Source: Phorcus lineatus
Lineage: Eukaryota; Mollusca; Gastropoda; Trochida; Trochidae
Reading direction: 5' to 3'
DNA length: 64,000 nt
Assembly: GCA_921293015.1 (NCBI GenBank)
Contig: OV121093.1
Location: 29,894,622 to 29,958,621 of the forward strand
Positions 35,070 to 48,098 of this stretch are shown here, in pieces. Both the position numbers and the translations under genes were made by a program. Numbering within the stretch: position 1 is the first letter of the stretch; each line of letters opens with the position of its first letter. The notes below the pieces were generated by a model. It saw only the letters and a list, made by a program, of their open reading frames with translations, was not told the DNA's origin and did no database searches.

Positions 35070-37214
35070 GATTTCTGCAACTCATGCCTGATTTTTACCA
35101 GCCTTAAGCATTCCAATTGATTGTCATGCTCCCTGTTCAGAAGTGAAACCTGGCATTCTTGTTAATGAAATTAAAATGGAAGGCTTCCGTGCAAAATGTA
35201 TACTTTTAAATGTCAGTAACCGACAAGATGTGGAAATGTATGCGTTTAGTAACGCGGATCTTAATACAGTGCCTTTCAATTCATGCTCAGAAGTTTGAAT
35301 TTGAATTTGAAGTTTCAAAAGAATTATTCTCTCCCGATTGGCTGTGAACATACTAGAATGAGTCATAGGCTGGTAATTCAAGACCGAAGCGTCTCGTACC
35401 TCGTCTTTTGAGAGGCTCTCGGGTCAAGTAAAGTAGCTGTTTCATTTGCTTAAACGTATCAAAGGCGGATAATATTCCGATGATCACAACTTTAAAACCC
35501 TCGGGCCTTCTCATCAGGGTTTTCTGTACTAAAAATATCCTTTCTTGATTGAGTAAGCCAATAAAACATCTACGTCGATAAGACCTATCAGCCTTTCGAA
35601 TGACGCGTAATTGCTAGCTTAAGATGATCTTGCATTGAGAAAATAGTTGCAGCCAAACCTCTGAGCTCACATGTTCGTGTTCATTGCCTGTCAGGAAGGA
35701 AAGATTCTTTTCAAATTTCAAACTTACATGTGGTTAAACACGGTACGGTCTTGCCAAACACTTTCCTCCATTTTTTTCGCAGCAAGCCTCTTCATTGGGT
35801 TGCTATTTTGTGAAACGACTCAAGGCCAGATAATTTGAGTAGAATTATTCCTGATGTATGTAACCAGGGTAAAAGAGTATCGGAGTATACCAAATTGACA
35901 GATGTTGTCGCACTATTGGTTTGTGCAGAGATTTCATAGGACCAAATTTCATAGGATATATTAAGGCTGTACCGGCCCAGATGTGATGAATGGGATATAC
36001 GTGAAATAATCCTAGAGCAAACAAGATATGTAAAATTGTTTTAATGAGTTATTTAATTCATTGAAAGAGAAAACGAAATAAGAAACAACATTCATTTATT
36101 CAGTAACAATAACTCATGGTTTAATGTGATTACGTGGGATATACATATAAAGGCAACATAAAGCAATAATTTTACAATGACATGTTGTAAATGTGTAAAT
36201 ATAAAACCAGAAATTGATCAAGGTGCACCCCTTTTAGCCCCTCACTTTTCACACTTCCAACAACCTCTATCCTCTTCATTATCCACGTGAGTTTCGTGCG
36301 CCAGTCACTTAGATATATACAAGTGTGACACTCGAAGTTTTTCTCGTAAATTTCAAGAAAGCAGGAAAAGCGCGCAATTTACGTGTTGCCATGACAGCAC
36401 CTGTGTTATCTTCAATTTAGCCTGCCAGCTATTGAATTGTATGAACATTACTCATTGGACGAGGGGTGACCAAAATTCCTACAAAGAGGTCCTTTATAAC
36501 ACTTTACACGGGAATTTCACGTTAAGGTTGTTTTATAACATTAAATATACATAGAACCGTAAGTTAAGGACCGCTTAAGAACGTTGATTAGTTTGTTTTT
36601 TTATTCCGATACATCATTTAATCTTAAATTCGAGAAAATCATAAGAATAACTCACTGTTCATACCATATTATCCAGTGTACATTTTGAATTTCATAGAAA
36701 AGAAAACACACCTTATACACGTATTTTATATCATATTATGTATATGTAAAAAAAAATCGGACAAGTCTCCACACATATCCGTCATGAAAAACTTTCTTGC
36801 ATATCCATAGCTAATACTTCATTATATGATGGCGGTCTCTCCGTTTCTGAAATAGACAAAATATTCTTGATTTCACATGGAAGAAAATGAGAATTTTAGA
36901 GGATAGTTAACTTAATTAAATTTTCAGGAATTTCAGCCACAGGGATGTGAAGAGTGATTATCGATGTGTTCATGAATATACTTATTTACTGGACGTTTAA
37001 AGGTGAGGAAGCGTATTGATTTATAAAACTACTAATAAAACTTGATAAAATTCATTCTCATGTAATTGGGTGGCGAAATGTTCTTTAAATTTAATTGACT
37101 TTATATCTAATGTTTGTTTCAGTGAATGATTTTGTAATAATCTAAAATGTCCAGTCATTAAGATGACTATGAATGACCTCTTCAAACTATGTTCACGACA
37201 CGATTGCAGAATAT

Positions 37215-37380
37215 TGGTATATCTGGAGCAAAAGCGAGCTATAACGATATTCAGTCACCAGTGTGCGAGCAGTTCGGCTGCTTTCAGACCGATGTGGAGA
37301 GGAAAGCTCCTGATAGACGGGTTGGAATCAAGCAAGAGTCAAATTAAGAAAGTTTGTCCACGGTCTATTTTAAGCATATT
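37215..37380 (+). repeat. Partial copy of palindromic MITE family (right half)
   Basis: Shares GCTTTCAGACCGATGTGGAG, AGGAAAGCTCCTGATAGA and the ending GTCCACGGTCTATTTTAA with the right half of 19486-19929. The left half is missing. It lies about 20 bases past the 3' end of the TM2 gene. Confidence 0.6.
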
Positions 37381-37400
37381 GGGAAATCAAATCGTTATTT

Positions 37401-40400
37401 TCACCAACCTGTATAATCTATCTCTGTGTAAGGCGGGGGGTTAATGACAGGGGCGGGTAAAGTTGCGCCATGAGGGGAGGTAATCACTGTGCAGTCGGTA
37501 TTCCAGCCTGCTGGCGCCTCACCGTCCCGGCCGTTGGTAAGGGACTCGATTACGTACCTGGAAAAAAAAAGTAAAATCTTTCTCAAAATTTTAAATTGTA
37601 CATATATCATATCTTCTATTCATATAAGTGTAAACGCCACAATTGTTTATTGTCATAGTGTATATTGTATAGTGTTCAGCGCCCATAAAATATGATATAG
37701 AACAACAGAAATGACTATTTTTGCAAGGGGCCTGCAGCTTTTGTCGTGTCGCTTGTAAAAAAAGTCTTCCGGTTTATCTTCCACGCTTATATGATTATAT
37801 ATTGTTCCCGTGGGTATGGCTGGAAGAAATATAAGCTCTGTGCTTCTCATGAGGTCATTATAAAGTGTCTTGAAGTGATGAAAAAAAAAGTTTTTTTAAG
37901 AAATATAAAATTTACATACTTAGATATAATAAAAAAGTTGTTCTCTAGACTCTTTAAGACTGACTGCATGCCGCTCAAGTAAATAAAAAATGATGCTTTT
38001 ACTGTAAGTACTATTTTGTTTGACTCAAGACTACACTCATTCACAAACTCTTTTTCAATTTGTTTTCAGTTCAGATTTTGTTTTCAATATTCCCTCACAA
38101 AAAATAATGATGGCATGTTATTAAAAATCATTCGAGGGTCTGTGATTGTGACGGGGTGTATTTGATTCGACAACCCCACCTGTAGTCCTTGTTAGCTTTG
38201 CCGACCCAGACGAGAGGGATGAGGCAGGCGTCCAGCACCCACCCCATGAGAACCGCCCCCACCGTCACCAGGTACACAAGCGCCTGACAGGTGTTTCCCA
38301 GGTAGAAGTGGTGGAAACCTGTAACCAATATAGAAATACATAATTTCGCTAAATTTCTCAATGTAGCTCATAGCATATCATAAAAACACAGACACCAGAG
38401 TTACGGTAGTGGATTAACCTCAGATCGTATCTGCTAATCTCCTATGTTCACCCATATGGCTTGCTCTACTTCTATTTTTATTTGCTTTATTATATTATCA
38501 TAATACGGATATTTACAGAACGTGCACGTGATTATATTTCGAGGCTTCCCAATGAAAATGCCCAATGATGAAAATTTGTTAATAATGTCATTATTTTTAT
38601 CATATTAAAATCGTCTTATAATTTCGACTGTCATTTAGGAATTTTGGAATGGGGAGGGGAATTCAACTATTGAAAAGAGGGAGGTTGGTCGATTGTTTTT
38701 TTTAAAGGAAGAACAGAGCTAGTCCACATGAGTTTTATCAAGGAAATTTGGTAATTTTAAAAATATAAATCTTATTTGAGTGATGTATACGTAAGTGTGT
38801 AAATAATCTGATGCAACATTCCCTTCATGTCTGATAGCATCTTACTCAAGAACCTATAGCAAGTACACAGCAGGGAGAAAGCCCGCGACATCAGTGTGAC
38901 TATATACATTCCAGTGAAACCTGCAACAGCTGGCCGGTACTGCTATTACTTTCAATGTAGGTGACAACCAAACCTAATGTATTTTGAACAGAGAATAAAT
39001 AGATTGTGTCTGTCAAACAAAAATATTCACCACAAGTTCAGTTACAAGGCAGGTTTGTGGATGCGCTTATCTTCATATTTGGACAGAATTAATTGTTTCT
39101 AATATATTGACACAAAACATTTAAGGAAAATCTAAAAAATCAAAGAAAACCTAAATCTATAAATGCATCGTTATCAACAGATTTTCACACAAATCGAATA
39201 TTCAGCTGATCAGCCATAACAAACCAACGACACCCCAATTCATCAAAAGTTAAAATGAATTTGAATAAACAGTTACACAGTCACATTCCGTCATTCCTTC
39301 TCCCCAGCTTCCTTTCCCTTCCTTAAACAACCACATACATTGTACCTACCCATCCCAAAACCAACCCCTAGATTCATGGTTGAACCATCCTTTAATGCCT
39401 CGTTTTCACCTTACGACTTGTAATTCGTTGCCATTTAATGGCCCTTTATTGATCTATAAATACTATAGTTGATACAACCCGTATGAAAATCGGCTGTGCC
39501 AAAGTTGAACACATTATATAATTATATGGAGACGATGCTGCATGTTTTCGCATATTAACGAAGTACGCAGCCCAAATTGATTTCACTCACTCGAATCACT
39601 TAAAGGTATTAACACTAATATGAGCATTAAGTTTTATGATCAGGTTGTGAAATGACAATTTAAGTTTTTGGAGATACGATATTTAGAATGAACTAGCATT
39701 TACTGAGGAAACTATGAAACAACCAATACACGTGCTAGATTGCATTTAAACAGATTCATAAAGACGACAAGAATTGTATGCTATAAAAGAATATAAACCG
39801 GAATGCTCTTGTGAAAGATAAAGAATTATCCATTAACTCCTTCTCGTCTCACTGCACACTTCTTGAATGCCTCTTAAAAAACAGCTCTTACCGTTTTACA
39901 GACTTAACTTTCAACCTACCTAAAAGTCCAAAGGGAGGTAACCACAGTATGTAGGCATCCATCAGATACTTCCGGCCTCTCAGTTCCGGATGCATAAGTT
40001 CCAAATTGGCATTGTCCACGAGCCAGGGGACTCTCACAAGATCCACAACATATCCCAGGCCAAGCAGACCGCCTGTGAATATATACAACGTTCCGAACTT
40101 TGGTCTATCTAGATAGAAATGGTGGGCACCGAATATTCCAAGAAACAGCGCCAAAATATACGTCATACACACGGATTTCTTCTTTAGCCTCACCGGGTGG
40201 AACTGTAGGTTTGAACTGGGGCACGATTGTCTACAGTAGTCTGATCGATGGTTTGTCACGTGGCGCAAAGAGTTAGCATCATTGTCTCCTGAACTGTAGA
40301 GAATCACGTTTGGCGTTTGCTGTTGCGAATTGCTGAAATGGTCCCCATATTGGTAAGCTACATAGGAATCGTCTGATGAGGATGAGGATGAAGATGTATT

Positions 40401-41000
40401 AGAATTGAAGATGTGTTCTTCATGATCCTGTGGGTAATGTATAACATGGGCATCATTCTCAGATGGGTATTGAATAGTGGCACCATTCAAATATGGATAG
40501 TGGAGATCAGCATCACTCGCCACCAGATTGTCTTGAATATTTGGATCGTTACCAGATTTATCTAAATCATAATCACGACTTTCAGAATTGGCTTGAATAC
40601 CATTGTCATGAACAGATTGGTCTTGAACATAGGCACCATGCTCAAATTGGTTGTGAAAGTCATTTTGCGAACATGGAACTGGACCATCAGAACCATTCTG
40701 AGCGGGTAACGCTACATCATCGTGGCACTCAGATCGGTACTGAATATCAGCATCATCAACCCCAGATTGATATAAACTATCAGCGTTGTAATCGTTTTGA
40801 TCATCAGAAGAGTATAGGATTTCAACATCAATCTCCTCGGATGGGTAGGAAGCCTCAGCTCTATCATTCTCAGATGGGTATTGTACATAAGCATTATCAT
40901 CCTCAGATGGGTAACGAATATCGGCATCATTCTCAAACGGGTATTGAATATCAGCACTTATATCCTCAGGTGGATATTCTAAATCTGCCGCGGGTTCCAT
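37401..41000 (-). CDS. Tandem TM2-domain membrane protein with acidic repeat N-terminus (3 exons)
   Basis: Exons 41000-39920, 38318-38180 and 37557-37401 (donors GTAGGT and GTGGGG; acceptors TACAG and CCAG) give an unbroken 458-aa frame. An in-frame TAA 15 bases upstream fixes the start. Residues 1 to about 220 are acidic and Tyr-rich, with repeated YPSEND/YPSEDD-type units about 15-17 residues apart; a Ser run follows at about 205. The first TM2 domain (about 279-328) contains GIFGAHHFYLDRPKFG and GLGYVVDLVRVP; the second (about 350-403) contains PFGLLGFHHFYLGN and GWVLDACLIP and is split by intron 1. Each TM2 domain is two membrane helices around a short turn. The tail ends in INPPPYTEIDYTGW: PPPY is a WW-domain ligand of the NEDD4 type. 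The role is unknown; TM2 proteins have been linked to Notch signalling and phagocytosis in other animals, but this architecture is not one I can equate with TM2D1-3. Confidence 0.87.
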
Positions 41001-42659
41001 TCTGACTGATTTTTATTCACTTAATTGTACTTGCCATATCCATATTTAATGAATGCTTTGGATTTTACACACGAAACCATATAGATGTTGACTTTTTTAT
41101 GCCATTATCCACGAGCGTCTATTGTCATTCTTTTGTTTGAAACACAGCTTCAGTCTGAGACGATGTTCAACTTTCGTCGAGAAACTTCATGCATATTTCG
41201 TGTCACTAGAATAAAAGGCCGCACAAGGCCAATATTTTTCAATGGGGGTTTACAACAACGATATCACTAAAATGAAAAATAGATACCCAGTTGATGATTC
41301 ACACGGTTGCTATGACAACACTAGGCGATATTCATGTTTATCGTTTATATACATTGTGCACAAAACACAATGAAACTGGAGAGATGAAACGTGCTGACAG
41401 TGATTGAAGAGAAAAGTCTGTGAAATTAACACACCCATGCGTAATCTTCCTAAACCAATATGACGGCCACGGCAACATTAATATGCGATTTTGGAGGATT
41501 TACACTATAATTATGTTAATTTCAATAAGAAAAAATGCTTTTCTGAATTAAAAGTCCTAAGGTAAAGGCGAAAAGTCTACAACTTTAATCAAGTGATTTT
41601 GATTTGTCAGTAAGTTTGGCGCGAAATTTCAGTATTTCAGAAAGTTAAAGTCGACATAATCATCATGTTAACAATAGGAAAAACTTGAGACTAATAACAA
41701 CTATAAATGGCGATTTTGTTGTATAATTTCGGTAAAGCGGTATTTCTTGTCATTCTATTGGAGTGAACATTCAACTTTATGTACAGCGAGCAATCACGAC
41801 ATGAAACCACTTACTGCAACACCGCAATTGATATCAGCACGACTTTTCATGTGCGACTGCATGGTCCATTCTTATCTCCAAGTGTCAAAGTTCGGCAGAT
41901 ATATCTGGTTGTCAACGTTGTACAGTTCGGGAGAATGACTTGAACGAGAAGCATATCTGAATTGATGTTCACGGGATCAGAATTTAAAGTTGTAATTACC
42001 TCCCTTTAACATAGACGGAAGTGCCAAACCTCCTGATAACATGTGGGTTATAAACAGGATCTAGCACTGTCTAAATTGAACTCTGAATTACAAGATATGG
42101 TTTTTGATCACGGGTTTATGTCATATGAAGGACACCTCAACAATTTAGAGTCTTTTAGCACGGACACACCAGTCAAATTACCTCGTGATAACACACCTCC
42201 TAATATATCCAAATACCTGTATATTTTCGTTGTGAGATGTGGCATCATGTCAAAATCAATCACCGGATGAAGTATATCTTTGTTGATAAAATTATGTTTT
42301 AACTTCTGAAACATACTGAAAACACTTTATGTCCAACGCCACATTTTACAGCAGTTCAGTGAAACGATATTCAAACCCTTTAGCCGTGCGATGATATTCT
42401 CGTACCACGTGGGATGTAAACATCACCGAAGTCCATCTAACCAAACTCTATCTTAATCCAAAATAATTTCTGCAAGGTAAATCTTCACAGCAAAGACACA
42501 ATCAAGTTCACGAATTCACATTTGTCGCCAAATCCGTTATGCTACCGGCGAGTTTAACACTGTGACACTCAAACCATACGGGGGACCGCCCAATCGTGAC
42601 GATGTAAACATGCAGTCTATCGGGTCACATTCTTTCGCTTTGAACCCGTCTGACGAGTT

Positions 42660-43106
42660 TAGGGGAGAGAAAGGAGAGGAGAGGAGATTTATAAAGATTT
42701 ATTTTATATACATTATAGGAAGAAGAAGAAGAAATATTTTATTTTGTGTCACATGCTATTTTAAATTTTTTATGACACTTTAAAACGATATCACATAGCA
42801 CCCGGCCATTTGGCCTACGAGACACATTAAAACATTTGAATCTAAGATGGTTAAAAGGTATACATAAATATAAAATACAATACACTAGAGTCCTAACCCC
42901 CCCCCCCCCCCCTCCTCTCAGGGATACCAATCTCCCCATCCATCCCCTACCTAAATATTATAAACTCTTCAACCCTGTATCACTTTTACCCAACCCCACC
43001 CATATAGGTATACAGTTGTATGGCAGATGCATGTTTGCTCCATTTTTGAGGGGGTGGGGGGTAATTTATATGTGGGTACACTGAAGGGAGCGGGAGGTTG
43101 TTTCGC

Positions 43107-43137
<31 letters not shown>

Positions 43138-43210
43138 AAGATTTATGCAGGGTCCCCTGTGGGAGTATTTCTTAGGTGATTCAAGTATGCTTTGAGCTTT
43201 GAGCTTTCCC
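42660..43210. repeat. Probable LINE 3'-end remnant with poly-C tracts
   Basis: The strings GAAGAAGAAGAAG, CCCGGCCATTTGGCCTACGA and CTTTGAGCTTTGAGCTTT are typical of 3' untranslated ends of non-LTR elements in invertebrates (recollection). Runs of 16 C (42897-42912) and 30 C (43106-43135) flank the middle. No reverse-transcriptase frame remains. Confidence 0.35.
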
Positions 43211-43539
43211 TCAAACAGGAAAATTGAGAGTTATCATTAATTAACGCCAAATGTAGTATCTTCAGAGAGTCGAAACATCTCAACATCTCATTGCCTTACC
43301 TGATCATCTGTAATCGTAGAGAAAGTTATCAAAACAAATCTAATATCAATGGCGGTCTTTTTTGTTTGATCACCTTTTAATCCTTTGATGTAGGTAAATT
43401 GATTGGAGAAGCATAACCAATCATGATACCTTCTCTTTAAAACTGCACCCGTGAGGAAAACAGTTTCTCGCAATAGCAAACATTAATTTTCATTTAAGTG
43501 AAAACACTTTAGTTTTCAAATAAAAAAAACCGTGCCGCT

Positions 43540-44004
43540 GTCCCATTAGAGAGATAATCTTTGAGTATAATTATAATTAAGTATCACTATACGAAAAATC
43601 ATTGACTATTGCTGAAAAGTATCATTTAAATGCTTAGCGGTTCAGTAGAAAAACGATATCCAGGTACATAAATTTGCGATTTTGATCGAAAATCGGACAA
43701 TCTACTTTATTGGCACGCAATAATCAGTCAAATGTAATTTTTCTGAATTAATCTAAAGCTAACATGAATACTGTTTTGTGTTGATGGAACATATTTGACA
43801 ATTATTCATGTTAATTTGATGTGTGATTTCGGCTTCTGTACATTAGCAGTGATTATTATCGAGTTTCATTAAGGTCTATCATAGTCGTTTCCTTTCAACT
43901 TTAGGAAATATTTGTGAGTTATAAAATTCAAACCAGGGTATATGGTATAAAGTCACGAATAATGGCCACTGAAATATGTTATGAAAATCACAGAGTGTTT
44001 AAAA
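43540..44004. mobile_element. Degraded TTAA MITE, copy 4
   Basis: The interior matches copies 1 and 2: GATCGAAAATCGGACA, TTGGCACGCAATAATCAGTCAAA, and at the right end ATATGTTATGAAAATCAC then AGAGTG. The terminal repeats are eroded. Boundaries are approximate. Confidence 0.5.
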
Positions 44005-45227
44005 GACATACCATAACATGATATAAGATAACATGTGACATCGCACTTGACTCCAACAATGAACTGTGTGTTACGTTGATAAAACTATCTGTCGTAACCT
44101 CGTAGTAAATAATTTCTTTTCCTGACCTTTCTATTTGACGAGATATTTAAGAATGTTGTGATATTCCTAAAAAATAATCCTGTTGAGATGAACACATCTC
44201 TAAGGATTCTTGTGCTTTTATATAATTTGTGATATTTTTTATCATTTTTATCGCTTTGAACATGTGGCAAGGGATGATCAAGAGTTCGATCTCAACTTGT
44301 TTCATCTAACACACACAGGGGCAAAGGATATCACGAATGTGTTAATTCTTTAAACTGTTTATGCTGTTTCTTTAAAAAGTATATTAATGTACACAAGTGA
44401 GATGAAAATAATATTTTGATTGATTCTTGAAAGTTGAAAGTTGGTAGCTGTTCATATATAAATTTGACTTGACTTACAGCCTCGTCAACAACTTTAACCA
44501 ACAATGTTTCTTCTTGATGCAAATGTTGAATGGTCTTAAAGTTTCCGCAATGTAGTTGCTGGCATAGTCGACGCTGATTATGTAGACCACACGTTTGCCT
44601 GTTGGTGTTTTGAGCTGCGTTTCATACAATTTGACATGATTATAGTTTGAATATGTGTGGCCGAAGAAAAGTATGTGTCTATGCCTGTTTTAAGTTAAAG
44701 TAAGCGACTAATTTGATGTGATATTTTGCAAATGTTTTAGAAGTGAGATTCAAATGGAGTAAGGGTAGGCCTGGTAGTTATTGATAGTAGTTGTTACGCT
44801 TTGAGAGTAGAACTAATGGTGTGGTCAATAACTTTATCATATATCATGTTAACTATAAAAGGTAATTATATACAAATAATATATAAATATATGTAAAATT
44901 ACTTTCAACTGATTTGAGACACACAAATCCTTTGTTTACTATTTGTACATGCACATTGATACGAGTTCAGTTCTGGGTCACATTCAGTATGCGGGCATAT
45001 CACATTGACTGCAAATAACCCAGGCAAATGCATGCAATTGAACGCAAATGGCCGCGGTCAGATTCTGCTTCTGATAAGCTAATATCATAGTCCAATCTGA
45101 TCAAGGTTTTCATGTTACTAATTCTCTAATACTGAAAGGCATGTAGCGAATAACATAAAGGCAGGACTATTGGGAATAAACTAGTTGAAATGATGCATCA
45201 TTTAGCAGTTATCTACTATTATCGGGG

Positions 45228-45515
45228 GCGAGGGAGGGTTAGCGCAGTGGTAAGCGCGTACGACTTAAGGTCCGAGGTTCGAATCCCACCAGGGGCTCGC
45301 AGCTTTGCGTTCTACACGCAGTCAGGTTTGGGTGCAATGCTACACTGGATTTCAGCGCAGAACCACTCATGGTTCGCTAGTTCCAGCCGATGCTCGCAGG
45401 TTTCACCGCAATGCATAGCCACGATGGTGTTGCGGGCTTTCTCCCTGCAATACTACTAGCAGCCGCGAAATAAGTGAAATACTTTTGAGGGCGGCGTTAA
45501 ACCCCAACTCACCCC
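45228..45515 (+). mobile_element. tRNA-derived SINE
   Basis: The head looks like a tRNA: an A box (TTAGCGCAGTGGTAAGCG), an anticodon-like loop CTTAAGG (TAA, Leu-like) and a B box (GGTTCGAATCC) at the usual spacing, which together form a Pol III promoter. The body then runs about 200 bp to GGCGGCGTTAAACCCCAACT and CACCCC, the kind of tail seen in molluscan tRNA SINEs. The acceptor and anticodon stems are too mismatched for a working tRNA. No clear target duplication was found. Confidence 0.75.
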
Positions 45516-47093
45516 AACACTCCAGTTTTACCTGTTTTGTGGGTTTTCAGAAGAGATTTTTTTCAAATCCAGTTATCAGAATAAACAATGCACAGAAAGT
45601 CATATTGTCACTGTGGCTAAACGTTTCCTAATCTATGAAAGTCATACACATCTTCGGACAATTAGTTTTATATCTGCTTATTTCTGTCACTTTAAAATTG
45701 AAGTTAGAACAATGATCACTGTTTTGAATTTATATATCAGACTTCAATTGTTTCTACACTCCTGACAAAATCTTCTATTCAAACACTAAGTGACCTTTGA
45801 TAAGTTAATTAGGACTGAAGTTTCTGTTTTGGTGATACAATTCATATAATTAAGATTCTCTTTATTTCTTTAGTGAAATGTATATATACTTGTCCAATAT
45901 TTATATATATCTTTCATGTTTTGACATATTACCTTCGGAAACCTACAATAAATGTACAGCGATACAGCGTAGCTCCTAGCAAACCCTGATATCTATCAAG
46001 GTCATTGCCTACCCTACCATTAGCGTCATTACCCGGATAAAAGGATAGTATAGTTCGAGCTATTTTGCTTCAGGCTCTTTGAAGAAAGATTGAATATAGT
46101 ATATGCCATAAGTGACAATGACGAACCACCTGACAGCAAATTGTTGATATTTGCGTAAAGTACAAATCAAACACATTATTATTAATATTATTTCTTACAT
46201 CATTATCATACTTGAAAGAAAATACTTATGGGCAGAAGTGGTTTATAAATGAAAATCCGCAAGAGCAGTAGCCATATATATATTGATGCTTGTTTGGATC
46301 AGTAGGCAGGAAAATAGTATATAAGAAATGTGAAGGAGATAAACGAATAAGAAATATAAATGAATAGCATAAAGGAGCGTATCTATTCACTTAAAAGAGC
46401 CAACACTGATTCGCAATCATATTTATAATTGTTCCCTTCATTAAACAATACCATTACTTTAGGCGCCAGTAAAATCCTTATCAGAACCCCCTTGGTAAAG
46501 AGGATCTTCCTGGTTTGTTATCATTCAACATATTAAAGAAGGATCAACTATTTATTTATATCTATTTTCATATTTTGACGTATCACTACCTTTATCGGAA
46601 GAAACCTACAATAAATTTAGCATTACTTTAAACTGTGTATACAGTTAAGGGGTGGGAGGGGGGGGGGGGGAGAGTAAGGATTATCAACACGGATGTTTGA
46701 TGGATAATGTCCTTAATTTTATATAATCAAAGAGTTGCATATGTGAAAAGTCTGTCAAAGCTGTGCTCTATGGTGCAAGTATTTTGGAATATATACGAAG
46801 AATAACCAGCCTAGATATACAAGGCCGGCTTCACACACTTTCATCTTGAATCTAATGATGAAAAAGAGCTATGAGAGAAGAGGCATGGGGTGACTACGTT
46901 ACGTATCATTGTCTTGAATAGTACAGTGTTTCTTAAAGATTGACAAGAAGAAAGGTCAGAGGAGGCTTAAAATTCTATTTCACTTCCTAATTACCTCCTA
47001 AATGCTTTATGAGTTCATGCGTCTTTTCAATGTCATGAGTAGAAATTCAGAAATTCATTTCCTTTTGTTATCAATAAGGACTACTACGTTGAC

Positions 47094-47298
47094 GAGGGAC
47101 GATGAAGGCAACGACAGTGACGATGTTGAAATGACGACTAGAGATGCTTTGGTGATGGTCGACCATTTTCTTTATTGGCGTGTGTGGGTACATGGAGAAC
47201 CCGAGCCGGAGAACATGCCCAAGTCAGTGTACACGCAAGGGCACCCCCAACCCTGTCGTGTTACCAAGTTTGAGCCCGACTCGAGTGGTGATCTCTAG
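47094..47298 (+). CDS. Possible terminal coding exon, unidentified
   Basis: A GC-richer island encodes an acidic stretch (DDEGNDSDDVEMTTRDAL), then VDHFLYWRVWVHGEPEPENM and QPCRVTKFEPDSSGDL before a stop at 47298. The composition is protein-like and unlike the AT-rich flanks. A possible acceptor is AATAAG before GACTACTACG (about 47080). No partner exon was found and no family is recognised; the other frames of the island are also open, which weakens the case. Confidence 0.25.
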
Positions 47299-48098
47299 AA
47301 ACTACATGATGTTGAGAATGGACAGTCGGCCAGCCTGCGAGTCCGTCTCCGGCCGTTGCCCAAGCTAATCTCTTGCCAGCAGTGGACTGCACGAGACTTT
47401 ATTAGCGTGCAAGCCATGCATGTGAAAATTTGGTCATGAAAGACGGGAACCCACGTGGCAGTATAGAAGCGAGAGGTCAAGCGGTCGAACGTGTAATCAG
47501 TTAATTAGTTTTAAGTGAATGGAATGTACTCGCCATAGGTGCCCGTGTACTGCATGGTATTTGCTTATATTCGAGAGAGGAATAATTTGGAGAGAAATTT
47601 ATAAAGTTTCAAATGAAGAATTTGGAATATAATTTCGTTAATAATTTACCAACGAATACACGATGACAATAACATAAAGGTAAAACTGGGCTGTTCTTGT
47701 GATGAATGGTGATATATTTGTTATAAGATAATCATCAAGTGTAACTAAGGCTTGTTTGTCAACACTGACAATCAACATCATTCAACAGAGAAGAACTGTA
47801 AGCATAACAAATGTGTACTAAGAATAAAATCAAAAGTAATTATGGGCATCAGCAACTTTAATGAGGGGTTAGATGTATTTGTCCTACATTTCACCATAAT
47901 CAAATTAACAAGATATCATGCAAGGACCTCAGTTATCAGTTTATATGTAAGTTCATCATTCAATGTTCAAGGATATTAGATATAAAACTGTCAAACAAGT
48001 AAAAAAGTAATGAAAATATAAAAAAGGTCATATCTGGTAAATATGTTTCTGTCAAAAGTCTTAACCACGTGTAGGATTTGAAGTTATTATTACATTTC

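Larger units (their letters stand above)
32663..37400. other. Intergenic repeat-rich region
   Basis: The region holds a G tract (33013-33037), two groups of GGGAGGGTCATGAAAAAAAT direct repeats (33045-33125, 34530-34615) and a decayed Tc1/mariner transposase (about 34500-35069). A half-copy of the palindromic MITE follows (37215-37380). A minus-strand open stretch at 32761-32985 has protein-like composition but also contains ATTAGGGGTCC / AAGGCCCT strings typical of dispersed repeats; I do not call it a gene. Confidence 0.55.
41001..45227. other. Intergenic region 5' of the TM2 gene
   Basis: No exon is recognised. Contents: C tracts at 42897-42912 and 43106-43135, a likely LINE 3' remnant around 42660-43210 (CCGGCCATTTGGCC and repeated GCTTTGA steps), and a decayed TTAA-type MITE at about 43540-44004. 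The strip 41001-41400 would be the TM2 promoter region; no clear TATA or other motif is seen. Confidence 0.55.

Noticed and set aside
35480-35530. Hammerhead core (CTGATGAG on the minus strand)
   Set aside because: The box is present and a GGCCC/GGG stem could form, but the GAAA box does not follow.
40493-41005. 170-codon plus-strand frame rich in His and Gln
   Set aside because: Antisense of the acidic Tyr-Pro-Ser-Glu repeats of the TM2 gene, whose own frame is supported by splice sites and TM2 domains.
45230-45302. Functional tRNA-Leu(TAA) gene
   Set aside because: The stems do not pair well and the sequence continues into a SINE body; treated as the head of a SINE.
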